From: Bryopsis sp. KO-2023 | Lineage: Eukaryota; Chlorophyta; Ulvophyceae; Bryopsidales; Bryopsidaceae | Assembly: GCA_030272585.1 (NCBI GenBank) | Contig: BSYQ01000011.1 | Coordinates: 1,860,001 to 1,924,000 of the forward strand | Direction of reading: 5' to 3' | DNA length: 64,000 nucleotides | In this document: positions 23,765 to 32,893 of the stretch, in pieces | Layout of the letters: every line of letters begins with the position of its first letter | Numbering within the stretch: position 1 is the first letter of the stretch | Notes under the pieces: generated by a model | Told to the model about the DNA's origin: nothing | The model's input: the letters and a program-made list of their open reading frames with translations, nothing else | Database searches by the model: none | Position numbers and translations under genes: made by a program

Positions 23765-26527
23765 ATGGATGTCGTGGGTTGCTTGCAGTCGCTGGGATTG
23801 CACCTGAAGCCCGAATGGGTGGAACGCGTGGCGAATTCTTTGAACTCCTCGTGTCAGATGTATGCAAGGGGCAGCGTGGAATCGAAAGCGAAATATCTCC
23901 TGGAGGCGTTCCTCTTCACCGACATCCGGCTGAGCAGCAAGGGGTCGTTACCGAAAGACGTCACGGTGCGTGACGCGATCGAAGATTAGTAATTTTGAAG
24001 CATCGAAATGCTGGTCGGCTCGATCCTACATTTTTCCTTTTGGATCGTTCTACCCACTTTCATGTAACCCCCCCCCCCCCTTCCAAATAACCGAATTCTA
24101 TATCCAATGCAAAGTTCTGAATATCAATGCATGCATATTTTGGGGAACAGGATTGAAAGAGTCACCCAGTCACCCTCTCGCCCAGTTCTTCTCGATCAGA
24201 GATAGATATATATTGATTTCTTTTGTTGTGTCAATATTTTTTTGCACAGAATTGGCACAAACGAACGGTGAAAGGGAGGCATGTGGTTCAAATAGATGAA
24301 GCGGTCGATATTGCCAACCCCAGCAGAACAAGGTGAATGAAAGTTTGGTGCGATCTGTAACAGTTTTTCACCTTTCGACCAAAAACTGTTTTCAATTTTT
24401 TTGTTTTTTTTTGTATGCTGGGCCGTCCCCCCTCTTTCCGATGGATCGCAGAAGTCAGATTTTGTTTTCTTTTTTTGTTGGGTTTTTTTTACCCCGGCAA
24501 ATTAAAAAGAAAAGGCACCCTATGTAGATGTGTGTTTTGATTTTGGCATTTTCCTAGGTACCAAGGATCGAGTGGAAAATCTTACATGCGAATAAAAATA
24601 TCAGACGGTGCGTGCCAAAACTTGCCACTTGCCGTTTTTTTTTAAATTACACCCACTTGAGATCTATTTTTAGATTTATGGTGGGTTCTCATCACAACAT
24701 GCTAGTCTTTCCATTTCATCGTTTAAAAAAAAAAAAAAAAAAAAGCATCCTCGGGGATTCGGAATTCGACCACGCATCGCACCCTTTTTTTTTATGCCTG
24801 AAAACTTAAAAAAAGTAGGAAAAAGAAGAAAAAAAACCGAAACCCTTGTGAGCTTCAGACTATGATTTTTATTTTTGTTTTTTTGTTATTTCTTTATGCG
24901 AAATGTCATAGGCGATGTGGAAATGCGTGCGTTCGAATACCAAAGAGTGCCGTTTCTAAGGCATGATATACCAGCAGGGTGTAAGGTGATTGTACAGATA
25001 TGTGTTTTGCCATACTTCCCACCGAAATATACATATATGCACATACATGAAGTCCCCATATTTTCGGTAAATCGGCTGGTTGTGGATGACTTTTCGTTGG
25101 GCAAGTTTGCCTAATGTAAATCAAACATTCAGTCATTCATCTTCCCTTCAATTAGATTCTGGGCATAATTTTCATATTACTAATATGTGCAGTAGCCAGG
25201 AGAGGCACATCTCATGTCATAAGTTTTCACGCTGGGTGAATAAATGGTTTTGTTTTTTTCGACATAAATACATACGGAAAAAAGTCTGTTGTCTAATTTT
25301 GACACGATATGCACCGTGGGTTGAAAACCCAATTCTTGCTGTTTTTGACAGTCAAGTTTTTTTTTCTTTTTTTCCACAGATAGCCATTGCTGAAGCAGAA
25401 GTGGTTAGGGGCATTATCATGTTAACCCCCCAAAACACCCAATTGATCGGAGGCCAGGTACAGTTATTTTATAGCGTGTTCATATTCGCCCCCACATATT
25501 TTTGATCTTGGTTTTGATTTTTTTCTTGGCAGAAAAATTTGCTGTGGTTGGGAACTGATTGATATGGCCTACCTTGTTTTTGTGCTTGTGATCGTTGTTC
25601 ATGTATTACTCTATGTCTGCTATTCTGCTCCAGACGTAAGATTGCCAGAAGATTTGTTTTTTCATATTTTTGATGTTTTCAGGTGGGAAAGCTGGTCGAG
25701 GCTCATGAGGCGGTTGCAGCTAAATTCAATCAAAAAGCCAGACCAGGTGCGTTACGATGGAGATCTTTTTCCCTGCTGTTTTCCTCCTTTTTTTTGGTGG
25801 CAGTGATCACTGAATGGAACGGGGGAGGGGGGTTTGAAAGGATGGAAATGCTCCTGGTAATTGGCGGTGTGGCCAATTATGTTGTGTTTCTGTTGAGAAC
25901 GTCACTTCCACACTGTAGAGCTTGGGTAAGGATTGTTGAGGGAAGGATTACACATCAGGAAAAATCTGGCCGAAGGAATTGTGCAAGAAAAACTATCGAG
26001 TAGGAATATGAAGAGCTGATTTTTTTGTTCTCGATTTTGCAGATACTCCAGCAGTTTCCAACAATGCCACTGTGCATGATCCATCCCCAGCAACCCCAGC
26101 TGCAAATTTTCCATCACACCCTCCCAATTCGATAAATCCAGCAAATCCAGCAAATCCAGCAAATCCAGCAGATCCAGCTAATCCAGCTAATCCAGCAGAT
26201 CCAGCAGATCCTGGGAACCCGACAATGTGGACACCACCAGTCAGACCACATTTTCCAAACCCCGCTGCCACCACCATCAATTCTGCTCCAGCTGCAAGCT
26301 TCGGGCAACATCCCCCGAACCAATCACAACAGGGGATGCCTCAACAGAGATTTGACCAAAACAACAATGGCGGGGAAGTGATCGATTTGTGCGATTCGCC
26401 CCATCATGTCGCAGAATTGCCAAGAATGATGGATGAGGATTTGAGCTCAGACAGACACAGTGACGATGTATGTGAGGATAGCGAGGGGGTTCCTGAATTT
26501 GACATGGATGTAATAGAACTGGAGTAG
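23765..26527 (+). CDS. RMI1: RecQ-mediated genome instability protein 1 (RMI1)
   Basis: A scaffold of the RecQ helicase/topoisomerase 3 complex that dissolves double Holliday junctions in the nucleus. Exons: 23765-23965, 24250-24332, 24558-24607, 24912-24985, 25380-25457, 25683-25746, 26043-26527, giving 344 codons plus stop with all phases consistent. The N-terminal helical region (LHLKPEWVERVANSL; AFLFTDIRLSSKGSLPKDV) is followed by an OB-fold-like core: GRHVVQIDEAVDIANPSRTR, RYQGSSGKSYMRIKISDGDV, DIPAGCK and IAIAEAEVVRGIIMLTPQN, then VGKLVEAHEAV. This order matches the RMI1 N-terminal domain family. The last exon has a low-complexity linker of Asn-Pro-Ala triplets (about residues 212-242) and a short motif EVIDLCDSPH, then an acidic tail. 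No second OB fold is present, so the C-terminal half differs from animal RMI1. The start is the first Met before the conserved helix. Confidence 0.86.
25095..25140 (+). repeat. Interspersed repeat family A, copy 2 (RMI1 intron 4)
   Basis: Reads CGTTGGGCAAGTTTGCCTAA then TGTAAATCAAACATTCAGTC, close to the copies at 22081-22130 and 56764-56812. It lies in the intron between RMI1 exons 4 and 5. Confidence 0.75.
26129..26218 (+). repeat. Coding 9-base minisatellite in RMI1 (Asn/Asp-Pro-Ala)
   Basis: About nine tandem units close to AATCCAGCA/GATCCAGCA encode Asn-Pro-Ala or Asp-Pro-Ala triplets inside the last RMI1 exon. The repeat keeps frame, so copy number changes would lengthen or shorten the linker by whole triplets. 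Confidence 0.88.
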
Positions 26528-27139
26528 TTAGGGTTGACTGTGAAGGGCTGGCAGGATTTTGATAGAGGGGGGGGGATGCTGTGTCTGACACTCGACCATA
26601 GATGGAGCTTTCCCAAAAAGGGGAGGACATCTTTGGTTGCAGATTTTCTTACAATAATTGGAGAGGGGGGGGGGCTTTCTGTCGCAAGGGAGTGACAAGG
26701 TAAAAGCAAGGTTTTCTGGAGCCAAGGTTTTTAAAGTTTGATAGCACAGGAAAAGGGCATCTACATTTGTTTAGGACCAGTGTTGGGGTCTGCAATCATC
26801 CTGTTATTTGTTTTTCTTCGGTCAATCATGTTTGTAGAGTTTGGTGGATATCTCTGCACCGCAGATCATCCAGAAGTGGTGAGCCTCCCACCATACAGCC
26901 AAAAAAGAAAACAAAACAAAACAGGCCACCTCTCCAAGTAAAATGGAAAACAATCTTGTGCATATTCCTTACTGTGGTCTAGTTTTGTACCCTTCCCCTC
27001 CGAGCTTGCAACTACTGTCTGCTCTTTATATTCCAGCATTCCGTTTTGTTTTGTTTTTTGCCAAAGCAGTTGGTGTGTGCTTGGTCAATCTTTTCGAAAA
27101 CGATAGTTGCATGCATTTGAGTTTTATTACTGTTCTGAA
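26528..27139. other. Spacer downstream of RMI1
   Basis: 3' flank of RMI1 with G runs near 26569 and 26664. Nothing gene-like is supported. Confidence 0.45.
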
Positions 27140-27149
27140 GGCAGTGAAA

Positions 27150-28050
27150 TGGCTTATCAACAGGCCACTTTATTTCGGGCACACGCCCGAAACACCAAAA
27201 ATAGCTTATTTTGGGCCTCGGCCCAAACCTTATTTTGGGCTTATTTTGGGGAAACTTTTTCCTTCTCAAATTACGTCAATAGGATTAGCTCAGCACGACA
27301 TATATTGTATCTAGTGTAACTTTTTGTGCGTATAAGTATTGCTTGGGTTTATTTTCTGCGTGGACTGATTTTTGCCATCCAATCAGATTGCAAAAGTTAG
27401 TCCAAGGAAAGAATTAGGCATTCGCAGAAGAAAAGCAATGCACAAATAATGCACAAATAATGCACAAATAATGCACAAATAATGCACAAATAAATGTGTT
27501 CAAACTAATCAGCAACCGTTGTCGACACAAAAAATCTAAAAGCAAGCTTAAGCTTATCCCGCCCCTTTTGCCGGACTACAACCCCAAGTCTTCAAACTCG
27601 CCAAAACATTGTGGATCCTCCCCGTGCTAATTTCATACCACAATAGGGAGCTTCTTTGCTTTCGTTGGGAATTCTACGCATTCTACGCATGTGATCATAT
27701 TCTTGTGTGTGTGTTTGCATTGGTGAAATTTCTGCGTGCGCTCATCGTTTGCGGTGCTTTAGTTTTTCCAGTACAATTTTTTCCAATTTTTTCCAACAAA
27801 AATTAGTTTAAGGCAAGAATTACCTTATATAAGGTACTAACAACAAATGCACACACACAAAACATCCTGAAGTGAAAATCCGTCCTGAGATGGCCGCATC
27901 CAACTCAGATGTGACAGTTTTAATCATAATATTAGACTACATCTCCAAAAAAATTGAAGTTAATTTTGGGCACGGCCGCAACCCTTATTTTGGGCGCATG
28001 TGCCCAAAAAATCGCAAAATGCCCGAAATAAAGTGGCCTGCTTATCAAGC
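27150..28050. repeat. Hairpin-rich inverted-repeat element
   Basis: The left end (27152-27252) carries GGCCACTTTATTTCGGGCA. The right end (27955-28050) carries the same core in reverse complement, next to a related CTTATCAA block. Each arm also contains short perfect hairpins of the type TTCGGGC/GCCCGAA and TTTTGGGC/GCCCAAAA, several preceded by CTTATTTTGGGC. The arms enclose about 700 bases with no coding potential but an 11-base tandem array. This looks like a foldback or MITE-like element. No transposase is seen, and target-site duplications were not resolved. Confidence 0.6.
27437..27491. repeat. Tandem 11-base repeat AATGCACAAAT
   Basis: Five consecutive exact copies of AATGCACAAAT, located inside the hairpin-rich inverted-repeat element. 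Confidence 0.95.
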
Positions 28051-28523
28051 AAGGCATGGGGGGATTTCAGTTTGGGTCAAATGTGCCATTCCAAAAACGA
28101 CTGGCTAATGTGGGCTCCACAATTCATAATTCTTGCCTCATTTTTGTGAATGCAGTAAACTGAAAAGATCCTTTCTTTTCGATTGTTTTCTCTTTTTCGA
28201 GTATTTATTTTATGCAGGATGACTCATTCACATACTATGGATCCGATCACGATCTAATCGGTCGTGGATTGATCGGTCCGACCGATTAAATCGTGATCGG
28301 GTTTTTCCGATCAGATCGATCGCCGATCAAATCGGTTTGGCCGATCATCGATGGAGATCGGCCGATCACCAATCTGATCGGATGACCGATTTAATCGGCC
28401 AACTTTGATCGGCCGATCACGATCAGACCGATCAACGTCAGCCGATCAAGTGCCGACAGATCGCAGCGCTTGATCGGGGTCGGGATCGGGATCGGTGATG
28501 CCGATTAGATCGGATCATGATCG

Positions 28524-28672
28524 GTCAATTGATCGGTCCATCACAAATGCCGAGAAATCACCACCCGCAGGTGTTTCTGGGGTGCAGGGATTCGAACCTG
28601 AGACCTAACAGACTAGAGACAAACGCATTAACGCTTGGACCACTCGGAGCCACGGTTACTAGGTCATCCGTG
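28524..28672 (-). mobile_element. tRNA-derived SINE-like unit, left arm
   Basis: The minus strand holds a Pol III-type internal promoter: an A-box-like GGCTCCGAGTGG (28651-28640) and a perfect B box GGTTCGAATCC (28598-28588). After the tRNA-like part comes AGAAACACCTGCGGGTGGTG, then the GATC-dense block. A TATATATA sequence lies at 28675-28682, about 25 bases upstream in transcription sense. It is an inverted copy of the right arm (28720-28868). The anticodon and T stems do not pair well, so this is not a functional tRNA. Confidence 0.65.
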
Positions 28673-28719
28673 GCTATATATACCTCAGTTTGTCGGACTG
28701 ACAGATCACGTATATAATG

Positions 28720-28868
28720 ACACGGATGACCAACAAACCGTGGCTCCGAGTGGTCCAAGCGTTAGTGAGTATGCTTCTAATCCGTTAGGTACCCGGTTCG
28801 AATCCTTCCACCTCAGAAACACCTGCGGGTGGTGACTTGTCGGCATTTTCGCGAGACCGATCAATTCA
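28720..28868 (+). mobile_element. tRNA-derived SINE-like unit, right arm
   Basis: The plus strand has an A-box-like GGCTCCGAGTGG (28742-28753) and a perfect B box GGTTCGAATCC (28795-28805), with GTATATAAT about 25 bases upstream (28710-28718). The region between the boxes contains CTTCTAAT, like an Arg (TCT) anticodon loop, but its stem is broken. The segment after the B box, CAGAAACACCTGCGGGTGGT, is shared with the left arm. The two units point away from each other across a ~47-base spacer. Confidence 0.65.
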
Positions 28869-29250
28869 TCGATCAAATGATCAATACCGATCATGATCGG
28901 ATGCAGGTCCGATCACGATCGGCCGATCACGATCACACCGATCAAGGTCAGCCGATGAAGTGCCGACAGGTCGCGGCGCTTGATCGTGATCGGGATCGTG
29001 ATCGGAACAACCGATCAGATCGGTGATCGGCGAACCGATCACGATCACGATCAACATGTGATCGGACGATCAAGAGCACGATCAACATTTGATCGGCCGA
29101 TCACGATCACGATCACCGATCAGCCAAAAATGAAAAAAAAAAAAAAAAAAAACCGATCATTGCTAAAATCGGTTCTAGGACGCAGTTATGATGTCGGATT
29201 ACTGCTGTGACCTAATATTACCTTAGTTTTGGAAGATCGATCAGATCCAT

Positions 29251-30706
29251 AGTATGCTCATTCATGATTCAGAAAACAAAAATCCATCAACCCGCCCCCC
29301 CCCTTTAATTTTATAAATGAGAACAAGTACCTTTGTTACCAAAAACTCTTTCTTTTGTAATATTCTGAAAATGTCAGGATATGCTCAACATGTGCGTTAT
29401 ATCTTTTCAAAAGAAGCTTTCAGCACCTTGTATATGAATATATACAGTCCACCAGAATACATGAACGTAAAAGGTTCCAAATCCCACCCAAATATGTACT
29501 AATTCACAGTGCACCAAAATACATGAAAGTACAAGGGTCAAACTCCCCCCCCCCTTTGTGGTAATGTTGGATAACTACAAACTATAGTTGTATACAACTA
29601 CAACTTGGAACTACATGCCAGAAACTACACCCCCCTTCATGCGATTATATAAAACACTAATCTTTCTTGATTCATTGGTGTATCAGTTGTGTCCAATCCA
29701 CAGTGTGCCTTTCGATCGTGAAACCATACATGAACCGGAGTAACGGGCATAAACCGTTGCGCAATAAACCGTTGCGCTTGTTGAGGTTATTTCCCTGGCG
29801 ACAATTCTTGATGTGTTTACTTCTTTTTTTCAAATCTTCTCTTATTGGGATCATGTGCTTTCAGCTAACCACTTTTTTTGCTCTTCTGAATACCATTATT
29901 GGACGATTTTTCTTGTGTTTGTTTCATCAAAGTTGGGGGGCAGTCGTGTTGGCTCAGTATAAAAAGCAGGCAAGCATTTCTGCCGTACACCAGCAAATTG
30001 CTGGCAGCAATGAGCACAAGCAATCGAATCCAGAATTGACTTCTCTTCAGATTCGCAAAAAAGAAAGATTCATAAGATATCACCCCTGGGGCGTTGTCTT
30101 TTTGTGCTGTTTCCTAGGGTGGAAGTCAAGATGAGCCCCGAGTTGTCAGACTTCATTCTCCAGTTTTTACTTTTCGGGTCCCCCCTTTGAAGATATCCCT
30201 GGATTTTGGAAATTTTTTGACTTTAGAAAATTTTCGAGTTGTTGAGCTCAATACAACCGGCGAGAAGGCTCTTTGTACTCCAGAAGAGTAAACAAAGCCG
30301 TGGGAAAAAAAACAAAACAAAAAACGAAACCCTCGATACGCATCCAACAGCACCACTCAACCCAAACGATTTCTAACTGTAAGCCTGCCAGTCTGCCTCA
30401 GTGGTGACGCCCTTTACGTGATGTGTGACGCTTCCTGCACAATTTCCACAACCAGCTCTGACGCATCTCTTTCACGCGAAACCGAGAAAACAACAGGTTG
30501 CTTGTCGCTGGTGGAGTCGAAACGCAACCACCACCAGATTTATATCCTACGCTTGTGTGCGTCATATTTTTTGACAGCCTTTAGGGGGGAGAGGGGCGAC
30601 CTCTCTTTGTCGCACCGCCCGAGGCATTGGAATATTTTTATATTTTTTTCGAAAAACCGGTCAAACAGCTCCCTCTTTTGGGGGTGTTTAAGGGAAAAAG
30701 ACGGCG
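29251..30706. other. Spacer upstream of the lipase gene
   Basis: AT-rich to mixed sequence. A small direct repeat AAACCGTTGCGC occurs twice near 29751-29777. The open frame at 29667-30134 has no recognisable similarity and starts without ATG. The last ~300 bases probably hold the lipase promoter. Confidence 0.45.
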
Positions 30707-32893
30707 ATGTCGGCGAGTGTCGCGGCGGCGGGTGCCGCCGCGATCGCTTACTACGCTTACTCGCGGAGTCGACGAGTGGGAGGTCGAGACGTGATCGAAA
30801 CCCACACCAGCGTCGAGCAAGCCCCTAATGACTGGACGGGAGAGTTATTTCTGTTCGCGGAAGGATTGCGATATCTCTATTTCGAAACGGTGGCCAGGTG
30901 GCCCACCGCAGACTTGTTCATCGGGCTGGTCTACCTCGCGCGTCAAGGCCTGAAAGATTTCCCCGCGAAGCAAGTCGTCGCTCACGGAAAGAGGAGCAAT
31001 TTACGTAGCTTGTGCGGGGGGGAGGCTTCCAAAATGAAAGACGATTTGCTGGTGTTGAGGAGACTGTTGCTGTACAGCCAAAACTTGAAATTCAGTCGAC
31101 CAGTGCTCCTCCAAGAGGTGTGGTCAGAGTTGGACCTGAAACCCGAGGATTTCCTCATATACCAGCCCAAAGCAGCGGTGCTGAAGCCGGCATATGTCCT
31201 AGTCAAGGATGAGAAACTGAAGAGCGTGGTGCTGGCAGTGAGGGGGACTCACTCAGTAAAGGACATTTTCACCTCCTTGACTGGGGCTTGCAAACCACAC
31301 CACATGGTGTCCAGCGATGGGGTGGTGTTGGGCCATTCCCACTTCGGAATGCTGGCTGGAGCCAGGTGGATTCTGAAAGAAACCGCCCCCACCATCGAAG
31401 CGGCCTTAGCTGCAAATCCTGGCTACACTCTGAGAATAACGGGGCATTCTATGGGAGGAGGAGCTGCTGCCATGCTGACCATGATAATCAGGGCACAATA
31501 CCCGAGTTTCGGAGATGCTCATTGCACTTCGTTCGCGTGTCCTGGATGCATGACCTTAGAAATTGCAAAATCCTGCTCAGATTACGTAACCACGGTGGTT
31601 TATGGGACGGACGTGGTTCCCACCCTCAGTCCGGCTGCTCTGGATTTGCTGAGGGAAGATGTGGCTCAGTCATCCTGGGCTCATGCCTTCAGGAAAGATG
31701 TCCGGTCCTCCAACGTGGTGCAAGCAGTGGAAGGCAGGGTGAGAGGTTTGGTGGCATCGGTGTCCAGTCTGACAATCACCGGATTGAAGGGCTGCTATGG
31801 GGGGGCTCGCAAAGGGGGCGGTTCGGAGACAACCCAGGAAAAGAGTGGGAGTGAATGTGACGTGTTGCTGGGGTCTGAATCCATGCGAGGGGAAATGGAG
31901 GAGGGTGGGAGGTGTTGCTCAACTGATGGCGGTTGTAGGGAAATCCCTGTGCTGGATCACAGCCAGCAGGGGAAAAAAACGTTGCTGCCGGTGTCTAATA
32001 ATGCGGGTTTGTGGGAAGAAAACCAACTAATGAGGGAGTTGGCTGAAGCCTCGCAGGAAATAACTACCGAGAGCAGTGACGAGGAGGGCCCGAATCAAAT
32101 TGCTGAGGGGGCAGCAGGCAGGTCGTCATCGTTTCGGGACCGAATTTCTAAATTTAGCAGCGCATTTGGTGGTGCCACGCAGCCCAGGGCAAATGCGATA
32201 GCCCAATGGGGAAAACAAACGTCTTTCACCGTTGCTCAAGGGGCTGGCAGCCTCTGGTCCCAGATGTGGTTCAGAAAACAAAAACTGAAGAATATGAATC
32301 CTGACGGGGAGGGGGATGAGTCGAGGGACGATACCACGGCCGTTCCTCCTGGCTCGGAAGCCTCCATGCCGATGGATTCTTCTGATGTGCAAGGTGCCCT
32401 GGAAAACGAAGAGGTGGAGGGGGTTTTCGATGGGCGGTCAGTGTGCAACCGAGACGACATAGACGATCAAGAAATCGAGGCTCAATTCGGCGAGGGAAGC
32501 GTTCCACACGAGGTGCTGTGGAAACGGCAATTGTATCCTGCAGGCCGAATCTTGCACCTGGTGCCAGCCTTTATTCTGAATGCAGACCACTCGGTTTCCC
32601 CAGTTGTGTCTGATTCGGAGCAGCCAGAGGATGGGGTGGAGATCGATGGGTTGCTTGATGGGGAGGGCACTTCTGGGGATTGGTACCATCCCAAAGAATC
32701 TGATTTGGATCGCGAAGGGGGGTTGATTGATGAAAACGAAAAGTATGTGTTGTTTTCGGATGTCCCTCAGGAAGCTTACAATCGGGTTAGGATGTCGAGG
32801 TCCATGGTGGGGGACCATTTTGTCCCCCGTTACAGAGGTGCCATCGAGTCGTTGATCGAGTATCTCGACGAAACGAGGGAAGCTGTGTTGTAG
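30707..32893 (+). CDS. Class 3 lipase, sn1-specific diacylglycerol lipase-like
   Basis: A single-exon gene of 728 codons encoding an alpha/beta hydrolase that probably cleaves acyl esters of glycerolipids. The nucleophile elbow GHSMGGG puts the catalytic Ser at residue 248, followed by YGTDVVPTLSP with the likely Asp at 302. A C-terminal DHFVPRYRGAIESL gives a likely His at 704, as in plant and animal DAG-lipase-type class 3 lipases, where the His lies in a D-H-x-P-x-R-Y motif. The oxyanion-side motif VVLAVRGTHSVKD is at ~residue 173. An Ala-rich N-terminus (AAAGAAAIAYYAYS) could be a signal anchor. About 400 residues of Ser/Glu/Gly-rich, low-complexity sequence separate Asp from His, much longer than the core fold needs. 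The lack of introns contrasts with most neighbours. The start is the first Met in frame and the N-terminus is hydrophobic, as expected. Confidence 0.87.
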   Translation: MSASVAAAGAAAIAYYAYSRSRRVGGRDVIETHTSVEQAPNDWTGELFLFAEGLRYLYFETVARWPTADLFIGLVYLARQGLKDFPAKQVVAHGKRSNLRSLCGGEASKMKDDLLVLRRLLLYSQNLKFSRPVLLQEVWSELDLKPEDFLIYQPKAAVLKPAYVLVKDEKLKSVVLAVRGTHSVKDIFTSLTGACKPHHMVSSDGVVLGHSHFGMLAGARWILKETAPTIEAALAANPGYTLRITGHSMGGGAAAMLTMIIRAQYPSFGDAHCTSFACPGCMTLEIAKSCSDYVTTVVYGTDVVPTLSPAALDLLREDVAQSSWAHAFRKDVRSSNVVQAVEGRVRGLVASVSSLTITGLKGCYGGARKGGGSETTQEKSGSECDVLLGSESMRGEMEEGGRCCSTDGGCREIPVLDHSQQGKKTLLPVSNNAGLWEENQLMRELAEASQEITTESSDEEGPNQIAEGAAGRSSSFRDRISKFSSAFGGATQPRANAIAQWGKQTSFTVAQGAGSLWSQMWFRKQKLKNMNPDGEGDESRDDTTAVPPGSEASMPMDSSDVQGALENEEVEGVFDGRSVCNRDDIDDQEIEAQFGEGSVPHEVLWKRQLYPAGRILHLVPAFILNADHSVSPVVSDSEQPEDGVEIDGLLDGEGTSGDWYHPKESDLDREGGLIDENEKYVLFSDVPQEAYNRVRMSRSMVGDHFVPRYRGAIESLIEYLDETREAVL

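Larger units (their letters stand above)
28240..29250. repeat. GATC-dense repeat block (CGATCAnnn / GATCGG)
   Basis: About 1 kb built from overlapping variants of CCGATCA, GATCGG and GATCACGATC, on both sides of a pair of tRNA-like units. Much of it is locally palindromic because GATC and CGATCG are self-complementary. Two longer segments repeat directly: 28407-28494 and 28917-29004 share GATCGGCCGATCACGATCA and, further on, AAGTGCCGACAG..TCGC.GCGCTTGATCG. The block begins abruptly after AT-rich sequence near 28240 and ends in a poly-A run at ~29133-29152 followed by two GATC words. No protein is plausible here. Confidence 0.9.

Noticed and set aside
27437..27491. CRISPR array
   Set aside because: The tandem units have no unique spacers, the unit is only 11 bases and the genome is eukaryotic.
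28588..28805. Functional tRNA genes (Ser/Leu or Arg type)
   Set aside because: B boxes are perfect, but the anticodon and T stems pair poorly and the acceptor stem is not closed; a SINE-like or tRNA-derived unit fits better.
29667..30134. 155-codon plus-strand ORF upstream of the lipase
   Set aside because: No ATG at its start, no recognised domain and irregular composition.
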